Position numbers and translations under genes: made by a program
Shown here: positions 1-10,300 of the stretch, piece by piece
Layout: each line of letters begins with the position of its first letter
Position numbering within the stretch: the stretch's first letter is position 1
NCBI RefSeq assembly: GCF_001649575.2
Contig: NC_051448.1
Span: 18,073,932 to 18,137,931, forward strand
Direction of reading: 5' to 3'
DNA from: Kryptolebias marmoratus
Taxonomy: Eukaryota > Chordata > Actinopteri > Cyprinodontiformes > Rivulidae
DNA: 64,000 bases
Notes under the pieces: generated by a model
What the model was told of the DNA's origin: nothing
The model's input: the letters and a program-made list of their open reading frames with translations, nothing else
Databases searched by the model: none

Positions 1-5
1 GACAT

Positions 6-52
6 GACGGAGGAATGCACGTTAGCCACCGCCTTCCATGTCAAGAGTTTCA
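6..52 (-). repeat. Terminal fragment of the ~300-base-unit element
   Basis: GGAATGCACG, then CCACCGCCTTCCATG, resembles the conserved end seen at 13575 and 63405. Only this end is recognisable at the window edge, and no tandem unit follows. Confidence 0.5.
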
Positions 53-975
53 AACGTTGAGGGATGACGGCACTCAAGGCGTTCTGGAGATACCATTGCA
101 CCCAATCAGGTGCAGCATGGCGAGATGTCAAGAGTACGTGCTGGGAATTCAAGGTGTGCCCTGCTGATGGACTCCGATCTGTAATTAAATCAGAAGGCGC
201 TCCAACCGAGTGTTGCTTTCAGGGTGCGCACACTTACGCAACCACGTTTTTGCACATTTTGATTTCTTTACTCGTATGTCACAGTAAAAAAAAAAAAGGG
301 GGGGGGGGGCGACTGATCATGGCTTCATTTTTTTACATTTTTACACTTATTTTTATATCCGCCGTACGTCACAATCCTTTCCAAGCACTGAACAAAATGG
401 CAGCCAAGCCTCTCCTCTGCAACTTGTATTTTTTTTTTATTATTGCAACCAACTGGAAGACAATACATCACATAAACATCATCGTAGTTTCTCAGAAAAT
501 GGAAAACAAAATAAAAACAACATTTATATATATATATATTTTTTTTTTAACTTTTTTTGCCACGGTATTGGACAACGTTGATATTTACACGTAGTGATGA
601 AATAGGTCTTGAAATCATTCTTTGGCAACATGATTGCACAATAAGGAGAAGAAACCGAAAACAACAACCTGGGTGAAACTCCGCATCACGTCTCACGGAT
701 CAATAACAGCTTTGCATTTTGACATCTCTAACCTATGGCTTTCCGATATTCAGCTCAGACAGTCATAAAAATAATAAGATTTTTTAAAAATGGCTGTATT
801 GTTGGGGAATTTTGTCAGAAAGAAGTGAAACAGAAATAAAAACAATATGCATAAAAAGTTTGGCAAAAAAAAAGGCAATGATTTATTCTGACAGCATTTT
901 GTTTGGCAGGTTTTTTAAAGAAACACTTATTTTCAGGGCGTTTTCAGGCATGTGACATGAATCTGTTATTATTAT

Positions 976-989
976 TTTATTTATTTATT
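976..989 (-). terminator. foxn3: Candidate polyadenylation signal cluster
   Basis: Three overlapping AATAAA hexamers on the minus strand (976-981, 980-985, 984-989). They are the most concentrated set in the downstream region. AT-rich sequence makes chance hexamers common, and no clear GU-rich element was seen after them, so this is only a candidate for the transcript end. Confidence 0.25.
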
Positions 990-1088
990 TTTTCAGCAGC
1001 TGTATTTGATTTGAAACCTTTCCAGGACTCACAGGCCAGGAGTTTATCTTTACTGCATGTCACCGAGTGAGTCACAGGGAAGAAAAAA

Positions 1089-1111
1089 AGAAGAAGAAGA
1101 AGAAGAAGAAG
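1089..1111 (+). repeat. (AAG)n microsatellite
   Basis: Seven consecutive AAG units. Confidence 0.9.
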
Positions 1112-1863
1112 ATGGTTGCTAAAGCAACACTCTCTCCCCTCGACATGCCAACTGAACACGTAAGTCATCGCGGCGGCGGCGGCGGACTGTTACATCAAAT
1201 ACAGCAGAGTGCTTGACCCAAGGGGCCGCGGGAGGCTCGGACAGATATGAGACGGATGGCACACGACGACAACACTGACGGCGTCTCCTCTTTTCCATAT
1301 GTCGGCAGGCATGGATACGGAGCAGGATGCAAAGCCACTGATGCATGCTACAGGTGGGCGAGGGGACATGCATTTGTTTTCCTGTTCAGCTTGCTGATCG
1401 CCACTCGGCGCCTTTTTTAGCTTGAGCAAAAACGCTCGCCCGACGCCGCTGCTACGAACACAATTGGTGCTTTCGGACCAAGCAGCTCTCAGGACTCTCT
1501 GCGGGTTATAAAGACCGTTAGCCGTTATAAAAGTCTAGGGGTTTGCTTTCGCACCTCTAGAGGAACAGCGTGAAAACTCGTCACTTGTGAATGTGACGTT
1601 CAACATCCACCATGACTGATCGACATCCTTGACATAAAAAAAGATGAACGAAGTCTGGCTCCGCCTCCTTTCTCTGTTTAAAATCGAAGTCGACATGATC
1701 CGGTTTACAGGCGCTGCCTCCACCTTTAAGTAATTAGAATTAAAGTAAAGTATAATTGCAGCTAAAAATGCATTTCAACATAAAGCAACAGGGGATTCCA
1801 CAAAAATTTGTGTATTTTTATGCCCCATTCATTCACATGGCCTTAAACATGTACTGCAGCCTG

Positions 1864-1877
1864 CCCCCAGGTGGCGC
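1864..1877 (+). promoter_or_regulatory. CTCF-like core motif
   Basis: CCCCCAGGTGGCGC matches the CTCF core CCASYAGRKGGCRS at 13 of 14 positions. It lies in the 3' flank of FOXN3, where an insulator would be plausible. Motif match only. Confidence 0.35.
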
Positions 1878-3523
1878 TCTGGCCATTTTGCCTTCAACTT
1901 CGGCGTTACGTTGATATGTCTAGTCACCGAAATGCGTTGATGGTCAAAATACACCGGCGCCATAGGCTATACCCACAATGCATCGCGAGAATATCCGCCA
2001 TATTGTTGGAGGTGCAAACAAACCGCAAACGTGACTGTCTGATGAAAGATAAAAAAAAAACAGTTTTTAGCATGATTGTTTATTAAAGGGGACATAAATG
2101 AAGAAGTATGGTGAAGTGGTGATGAGCAGGTGAAAGCAAAAATCACCACCTATTGACTGTGACTGAACTCCTTTTTTAAACATTACCTAAATGCGTAGAC
2201 ATAAAATTTATTCTATATTAAACATGTATCTACTACATGCCCCTAACTTAAACAGAACATGTTTAGTTTTGAGCTCTGACTGTTTTAAAAAAATTTTTTT
2301 ACAACTATAAAATGTTTAACATGAATTCAATTGAGTTTTTTAAAGTGCTACTAGTGTGTCGCAGCAGCTTTGTCTGTTCTGAACGAAACATTAAATCGGT
2401 TTCTGAGTATGTTGTTCAATTTCACCTATTAGGAAAACTCATAAAGTGATCATTTTCATCGATAATTTTTCTAAAGTATCAGCTAGAAGGCCAGACTTGT
2501 AGTCTGCGGACACTGCTGTGGCTTATTACTTCTGTTAAGATGGAATATTGAAAGAATTGTTAGGCGCAAGCTTGCACCTGTAACAGCATGGTGTCGTTTT
2601 GTCTGCACGAAACTATGCAGAGGATCCTGACCAGCGGAGGGCTTTGTAGTTGGAGCAATGAGATGTGGCACTTTGGTTTAATTTTTTCGAAGCAAAGTTT
2701 AAAAGAGCGCTAAAAATATTCAGAGGGAGGAGCTAAAAGGAGCCAAGACTCGTTCTCCTATGTCACAGCGGACTAGACTGAGTGGCAAATTGAAACACAG
2801 CCAGACGTGTCCTCAGGAAGAGGAGAAGACGTATGAATACGGCGAGAAAACACTAAAAAGGAGAGTAGTATTTACCGTTCCAGGTTATCGAAGGAGGTCG
2901 GGGTCTGTTATTCTGAGAAAATGAGGCTTTTAGCACGTTTGGATCTGTGAGATCCTGACAAAGCGTGGACTGGAAATCTGCTCCATGCAACTAAACGGAC
3001 AAAAAAAGAGGTGTTGGTAGCCGCACGTAGCCTTTAGGTAGCGATTCTGTGGTGTGACGTCATAACGCCCGAACAACAAGACCCCCTAAATGTCCTACAA
3101 ACGGCCACAGTTCGAAACCACCAGTGCGAAAAAAACCAAAAAAACAGGCAAACGTCCTCAAATGGTTCCAAGGACTGGGGAGCGGTCCCTTGCGGTCCGA
3201 AAGCACTGAATGTTTGCTCGCTTGCAAAGCTGCGTGCTAAATTTGCGGTACGTCTGCAAACAGTAAAAAAAAAAAAAACGAAGACTTTAATGCATATCCA
3301 CCATATCCCTCATTGCTGCCTTTGTCCTAGTCGGTGTTTGCGTGACCCACGGTGGCAAACGCCTGCTTTACAAAGTGGCAAAATGGAGTTCGTGGTCAAT
3401 TCGTACCTCCCCTGAATCACGCCCCCACCTCACACCCAGAGGTGGTCATTTCATACAAAGTGATTACCATTTTGTACCAACGATTCTGCACCCATGTGAA
3501 CAACACACGGCTCATTCTACGCA

Positions 3524-3562
3524 ACCCTGGACAGGATCAGGCGGGTATAGAAAATGGACGGT
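3524..3562 (+). repeat. Probable retroelement 3' tail
   Basis: CCCTGGACAGGATCAGGCGG, then TATAGAAAATGGACGG, resembles the common fish repeat tail with GGATAAGCGG...AAAATGGATGG, associated with RTE/Rex-type LINEs and their SINEs. This is recognition from memory, with no target duplication seen. Confidence 0.4.
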
Positions 3563-6177
3563 GATGGGTATAAAGTGGTATTAATCCATTTTTTATATAT
3601 ATATCTTTGCTGGGAAATGAATACAGATCCTTATTTCTCCTGCAGCAAAAGGAAAAAAAACTTTCCCAGTTCCTGCAATCGCGTAGCTGCGGTGCGTACC
3701 AAACTCTTCACGGTGCCGGCGTACTGAAGCGGATGCTGCTTGCATGAAATGCAGAGAAAGCACGACCTGGCCTGACTGTGTTTTTAGGTAAAACTTATGA
3801 TCTCGTCACATTATTCAGAAAGCCAAATTCATGACTTGAATAGGACTGCACTTTAAAATTTCTTCTGTACTGCGACCCGGGATTATTCAGGACTCATCTA
3901 CGCTACTCCGGATTTGTGTTTTTCAGCTAATATTCTTTATAACAAAAATGCTGTAACGCAATGCCTTTTTAGGTGTTGTGTCGTCCACATCAATGTGTTA
4001 AAATACGAACGTAGAACATTTCTAGGTTGGCCGAAAATTCTCCCGAAACTCACTTTTTTATTTTTTTTAATACTGTTTACAAATTTCCCTCAAGTTAACA
4101 ATTTCAGCACAGGATTAAGGTTTAATGATGACAGGCTCGGGATAAAGTGAAACAGACCCAGAAAGAAAGAAAAAAAAACGGTAAAAACAACTCTATTGTT
4201 ATGTTTGGTGAGAACGAGGACAAGCAAATCGTTCCGCCAGAAACACAGTTCTCAGAAATCTCCACAATTGATATTTCCCAACCAAAAATCCTGTGTGGAT
4301 GCGAGGCGCAGAAGATATTAGTTCTTACAAATATCCGGAGTAGTGTAGACGGCTACAGGCCTGAATGTCCCGGGCCTAACTCTGCCAATGATCGTAAAAA
4401 TGATGCAGCGGCTCCAAGATCTGCTTATCTTGACTTCATTAGTGGACACTAGTAGGTTTAATCATTTACTGTCAAGGTGGGCACGAAAATACCTGCAACA
4501 GACGGCTTCCTTACATACCTAACAAGAGAGTGGCTATGTGGTGACTAAAGCTACAAAAGTACAATTTGGCGGAAGTATGAATTAACCTAAAGTTGGCAAA
4601 GCTTAAAAAAAAAACAAAAAAAAAACGTTGAAAACTTGACCTCCGTGAGGGTAAGTCAACTTTTTTTTTTTAAATCAGAGTTAAAAATACTGCTTGTAAA
4701 TTAGAAAACAAACTGGTCATTGTAACATGTTTCTTCCTTTTCACTTCCTCCCAAGTAGCTTTTGTTTTTTTGTTTTTATTTTTTTTTGGAGATATGAGGT
4801 TCACCGACGAACGTTTTTTCCATGCCCGGCTGATTTTGTACACGTACACTGAACAATGTCAATGGAAAGTAAGGACACATGTACATTTACACACTGGAGA
4901 AAAATCACACAAACAAACAAAGAAACTAAAAGGAACAATACTGTTATAAATAATAATAAAAAAAAAACAGGTAACAACGGAGCTGCTGAGGGCAGGCAGG
5001 GAGGCAGGCACAACGTTAAAGGGTGTGTGTCACCCAGCACACACACACACACTCCACAGATGTGTTCTGAAGTAACACGGGGGGGCTTAACACTGAACAT
5101 CTAAATGAAAAAAAAACAAAAAACTGTACAGGCAGAAGAAGACGGAAGCCCCCCTTCCCCCCCTTCCCCTGGTCTGAGAGGTGATTCTGCTGGCCGGCCC
5201 ACACAGCCTGAACCTGAAGCCCAGAGGTGGCTCCCTCTGGGGGGTGAGGGGGGGGTTCTAATTGCAGAGTGCTCTCCCACGTTGCTCCCTGAAGATGTGT
5301 CTTTGAAAGCCCACTCAGACAAAGAGAAGAAAAAAAAAAAGAGAACGAAAAAAACAATAATAAAAAAAGAAACTCCCATTATAATCACGGGTATAAGAAT
5401 TGGCGGGAAAAAACAAACAAACAAACAAACAAAAAAACGCTTTTTTTTTGTCCTTTCCTCTAGGATCAAGGTTTATATGAAAATAAGTCATGCTTCATGC
5501 TAAATACATCGTTTATCTTACATGATCTTTGAATAAAAAAGATTTGCTTTTTAATCTTATTTACAAGCACCCATGCAATATAACTGAGAAAGTCCTGCAG
5601 GTCAAATTGCTTCAATTTAAGAAAAAAAGGAAGGGGGAAAAAAACAAACAAAAAAAAAACAATTAAAAAATAAAAATAAAATAAAATATTTTCTAACCTT
5701 TTTACAGAGTCGTCCGCGAACGGGACAAATTGCTTATATCTTTATGAGGGTAGAGCGAGGGTTGAACGGACGCGAACGGATTTCCCCGAACCCACAGTCT
5801 ATGGATGGAGAGGAAGGTGTGGCAGCTACCGGTAGGTCTGATATCCAGACCGGGTGTCTACGGACAGAGGTACTCAAAGAGTTTCAGGGACGTTTACATT
5901 ATGCAACAACAACAACAAAATGAAGGAGATATTGCCTCAAACCCGGCACACTATCCGTCTCTATGGTGACAAACATGACCATGTTTTTTTTTTTATTTTA
6001 ATATATTTCTTCTTAAATACTATGAGTGCTCTGGAAATAAACCATGTTCTTGCCCACGATGCTTCCCCTATAAGTGGCGTAAAATAATCTTAAATGCATG
6101 AATATACATATCACATTGGTTTTGAACATTTATTTTGACACTCTCTAGCGCTTTACTACGATGCCTTTTTTTTTTTT

Positions 6178-6200
6178 TTCTCTCTCTCTCTCTCTCTCTG
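6178..6200 (+). repeat. (TC)n microsatellite
   Basis: About eleven TC repeats directly after a 14-base T run. Confidence 0.9.
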
Positions 6201-6740
6201 TCAATCGCTCTCGCTCTGTTTGAATTGGCTACATGAAGCAACCTGGTCGCGTATCTTTGGCACAGTCTCACGTTTGTGCTCGTGGGTTAGTAAGTTGAGG
6301 AGAGTGATGCTGAGTCTCCGCCATGTTTGCTGGCATCACTGCGAGATTGCTACAGATTCAGCGTGGAGAAACACAAAAAAAACAAACCAAAACAAAAAAC
6401 AGGTAAAGACAAACAGCCGTCCTCCGTCGCCGTGCTGTGCGCTCCCTCCCGTGTAACTTTTTTTTTTTCCTTTTCTTTCGCTGTTGTTTTTCAGCTCGCC
6501 CAAATTAGAGACAAAACATGCTTTTTTATGGCTTTCATCCCCTTTTTTTTTTTTAAACAAGGAAAACAACGTAGACACATGAGAAATACCCATCGATGTT
6601 AGTGTTGCTGAACATGTAGGAAAACATAGATTTTTGATATTGCCACAAATAAGTAGGATTCACCTAATGCCCTGCAGATAGATAGAGGGAAATGATGAGT
6701 GTCTGTTCAGACTAATGCTGTAGTAACCTGTTGATCTATT

Positions 6741-6760
6741 TGTGTGTGTGTGTGTGTGTG
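6741..6760 (-). repeat. (CA)10 microsatellite immediately after the FOXN3 stop codon
   Basis: Ten TG repeats on the plus strand, so (CA)10 in the mRNA, beginning three bases past the TAA. CA-rich tracts are known binding sites for hnRNP L, but any role here is inference. Confidence 0.95.
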
Positions 6761-6762
6761 TC

Positions 6763-7312
6763 TTAGTTTCTCAGAGCCTCCTTGGGCTCCTTCTGGCCCT
6801 TGGCGGCGCGGTTTGTGATGTTGTTGAGGCAGGCTCGGACGCCGGCCAGGTGGAGCAGCGACCCCGCCGCCTCCTTCATCTCCTCGTCGTCGCTCTCCGG
6901 CGGCTTCTCCACCGCGCGCCGCTTCTTCAGCGGCAGCGTGTCGCTAATGCCCCTCGCCCGGCTTTTGGTCCACGGCAAGCTGCTGCCCGGCAGAGTCCCG
7001 GCGCCCGCCCCCGAGCTGCGTCTCTGTCCGCGCAGGGGCTGCTGGGAGATATAGGCGGCGGCGGCAGTGGCGATGTGAGAATCCAGTGGGATCTCCCGGG
7101 GCTCGGGCTTGACGTCCGACTGGATCTCCACGGCGATGATGTCGTCGTCGTCCAGCGGGGAGGAAGGGGTGGCGCCCTGGGAGGAGGACAGCCTGCTGGG
7201 GGACTTGGCAGTGCTGTAGGTGTGGTCCTCCTGGAGGTCCTCGCCGCAGGGCGGGGGCGAGTAGCGGGTCGGGCTGTCCTGTCCTCGGCTTAGATACTCT
7301 CCCAGGGATGAT
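6763..7312 (-). CDS. foxn3: FOXN3 last coding exon (C-terminal region)
   Basis: The acceptor is TTTCGCGCAG (AG at 7313-7314). The exon encodes residues 302-483 and stops at TAA (6763-6765). It contains [10 protein letters not shown] (mammalian EDHNYSSAKS), a DDDD acidic patch, and VKPE at 368-371, a match to the sumoylation consensus with K369. Further on are DSHIAT (378-383) where FOXN2/3 normally have [16 protein letters not shown] (a likely nuclear localisation signal, about 425-433), [22 protein letters not shown] and the terminal [13 protein letters not shown]. The Ser/Asp-rich block between the EDH motif and LPLKKRR is much shorter than in mammals. Ala/Gly-rich sequence follows DSHIAT. 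The exon is distinctly GC-rich against its AT-rich flank. Confidence 0.95.
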
Positions 7313-10300
7313 CTGCGCGAAACAGGGACACAGAACGGGGGGGGGGACAAGCGTTAGCCCTGCCGTCACGCCGCCAGCCAGGTGGCCCGTGTTTGTGCCG
7401 CATTTGGCGAGAAAGCAGAAAAAGTGTCGGCGATAATCTGTCACCCTCAACCCCCCCTGGGCCTCACGTGGACATCGCTCAAGTCACATTGAAAAAAAAC
7501 CTACCAAAAAGAGCCGGCCTTTAATTGTAGAAGCGGGCGCTCATTCTCAGATCGCCACCTCCGCGTATTTCAAACGACACAAAGCATTCTGGGTAGCCCC
7601 GTCTCCTTCTGGGGATTTGATTGGCTCAGCACAGGAAGGACGCTCCGAACCGGAGCTATTTAACCGCTGTCCGTGATACTGTACAGCACGTTGTCCTGCA
7701 GCACATACTTGGCTCTATTAGTCAGGGGAGTCTTTTTTGCATGAAGCATTAAAGGACGGGGGGGGGGGGGGGGCTCGAACAGCCACAATAGACAGGGGCG
7801 TGCGCGCACGCCCCACAACCACTNNNNNNNNNNNNNNNNNNNNNNNNNNNNNNNNNNNNNNNNNNNNNNNNNNNNNNNNNNNNNNNCACCCACCCACCCA
7901 CACTCTCCTTCACAATGAGAGGGTTAGCATATTAATATCTCATAAGGAAAACACGGGGCCCTCGCAGTGATCACATATTCGCTGCATACCTTCGTGTGAG
8001 CCTTTGGGTATGTTTAATTCATCACGCCGCGCCGACCATTATACTCTTATGCCGCCGTGATGGATGTGCATGTCCACGCACGCCGCGAATGTTCCGGGAA
8101 TCACGAGGCCTCTAAAGAAAAAAAACCTGTTTGTGTGCGCCGAGAGTCCGTTCTGTAAAACACACCTGGAGAAAATGCTCCGGAGCGTGTGAACGCCACG
8201 ACTTTTGGAAGACGCGACCGTCCGCGAAACACCGAGCGGGGAAGTTCGGTGCCGCGTCTCATTTTTAGGTGCCAGGTGAGGTTTTTATGAGGGAAAGCCC
8301 CCGTTTGAGGTTATTTACGCGGCCGAGGGCGGGCGAGGGGGCGGCGACCGGAGCACCGTTTACCCACCTTATGGCCGAGGTTCTGCTCCCCACCGGGCTT
8401 ACGGGCAGGGGTCTGATAACGGGGAACAGGGCCTGGCTCCTGACGCGGGCGCCGTTTTGGATCACGCCACGGGGAACTGGAGGCAAAAAAAAAAAAAAAC
8501 AGCAGCAGACACAGAGAAATTTAGCAGCATGTAAAACACAAGTCGGTTTGAAAGGTACAAAAGGACGGGGGGTGGGGGGTAGGGAGGGAGGAGGAAGCGC
8601 CCGCAGAAGGTGATCGGACCTCGACGAGCAGCTCGATGAGAATTCCCCGGCCGTCCGAAGGAGGCCAACGGGGCAGTATTGATGAGCGAGGTGAGGTTAA
8701 ATTGAGCGGGAAAGCGTCATAAACGAGTTAAGGCCGCCGTGATTCATTCGATTACCAACGACCGCTGGGCTCGGCTGAATCCGGTCCTGCCGATGTTGAA
8801 CGTCAGCAGCAGCTGGACCCGCAGGAGAACTCCGCAGACGTTAAAAGCTCATTGGAATTCTTAAGAGCTGAGAAAATACCTCACTCTGTGGATTTTTGAC
8901 CCTATAAAGGAAAACAAATCACTCCCTTTGACTTCGTAGGAAAACATGCAGTTGAGTTTTTGGGGTTTAATATCAGTTGCTTAAAACCTTTGAAGTCAAT
9001 CCGATTCAAGATGGCTGCCACAGCCAACTGACCATAAAAAACACACAAAAATGGTTATATTTCAGTCAGTTATACAGAAATTGAGCTAAAATTTGGTGTG
9101 GTAGTAACTTATTATGGACGCTAACTAAATGTTGCCATTAACTATTTGGAGTCAGTGCCTCACGAGCCACTGGACAGACTTCATTTTCACTGAAATATAA
9201 ATCCTATAGGCTCCTCTCTCTTTTATATTCATTGGGCGAAGAAGCAAAAACAACAAGAACTCTGTCATTTTTACAGATATTGAGCTAAAACGTGACGTGG
9301 TAGCAGCGGAGAGGCAAACTCTGGGCACAGGATCGCGCAAAAACAGCGACAACGCCGTCGTTTCCCAGTTTAGGACGATCTTAGTCGGAAACTCTGTTCT
9401 GATCATTTACCATTTTGGCCACAGCCATCTAAATGGGCATTTAGGGCAACATTTGTGTTTGCAGTTTATTGCAAGCCTTGGCCGTATTGACATTGCACAC
9501 GCTGAAACTGCAGTGACATTTGTATATATTGTGTAAACGACAGTCATACAGAAGTTATCGAAGCAATTAATCTGCAAACGATTCTCTCCATTGAAGGAAC
9601 TTAAAAAGCACCAATAACAGAAAAATGTGTACAAAATCGACCCCGGAGCCCTAATCTGCTACCTTTAAATAAAGGCTACAGCTGATAATAGCTGAAAAAT
9701 GTGAACTGTTCCTTTTTTATTAAAGAAAAAAATCACCTTTTAGTTTATTTAGGCTTATGGCAAAGCGGATTTTACAAAAGTATAAAAATCAGCTGATGTT
9801 CAATACAGGTGAAAATGGAAAAAAAAAAGGTTCTAGCAATTGTTTGGCTCAACAAACTTTATAATTATCTGATTATGAAAACAAATAGTCATTACACTAG
9901 GGCAAACGAAGTAATTAGTGGCTCTAATTTTGAGTGTTTGTTTTGTCTAAATAGCAGCGATTGCTCATTTGGCATTAAGAAGTCGGCTAATAACAAACTG
10001 TTTAGGCTGCGTTAAAAGGCATCGTTTCCCCTTTACCTCCATCAGCGGTGCTTAACTCGAAGGTGATCTAGCGACAAGTCAGGGATGCGCACGTCTGTTT
10101 TAATTACGCCCTTAGATCGCGGTAAATGTCAGCGTAAAGGGTTCGAGAGAGACCTTTCGGGGAGGACGGCGTTAGGAGAGCGACCGTAAATGGGTCCCAG
10201 GAGGAGGTGGGCTTTAATCCTGGGAGCTGCTGCTTGGATCAAGACTCCGGTTATCCGTCAGGTTTAAGTAAATGAAATAAGAGTCTCGGTCGGGGGGAGA

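Larger units (their letters stand above)
1..6762 (-). other. foxn3: FOXN3 3' UTR and downstream flank, boundary undetermined
   Basis: No coding exon is supported here. Sequence just below the stop codon must be 3' UTR, and mammalian FOXN3 transcripts carry a long one. The stretch is AT-rich with many A and T homopolymers. It holds a (CA)10 run right after the stop, UGUAAAUA (Pumilio-type) motifs in mRNA sense at 5558-5565 and 582-589, and a triple AATAAA cluster at 976-989. A repeat-like tail near 3524-3562 and a repeat end at 6-52 suggest that part of it is intergenic. Listed ORFs here are low-complexity and do not look like proteins. Confidence 0.5.

Noticed and set aside
4147..4452. 101-residue plus-strand ORF of fairly normal composition
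   Set aside because: No similarity recognised, antisense to the likely FOXN3 3' UTR, and no flanking gene signals.
5016..5503. Overlapping ORFs of 113-132 residues on both strands
   Set aside because: Low-complexity (poly-Lys, poly-Phe) translations of A/T runs with no similarity; probably 3' UTR.
6742..7293. 183-residue plus-strand ORF
   Set aside because: Antisense shadow of the GC-rich last FOXN3 exon.
8778..8840. CTGCTGCTGACGTTCAACATC on the minus strand as the missing alternative FOXN3 exon
   Set aside because: Reads LLLTFNI, which does not align with the expected MMLLNTPPE segment, and has no fitting acceptor.
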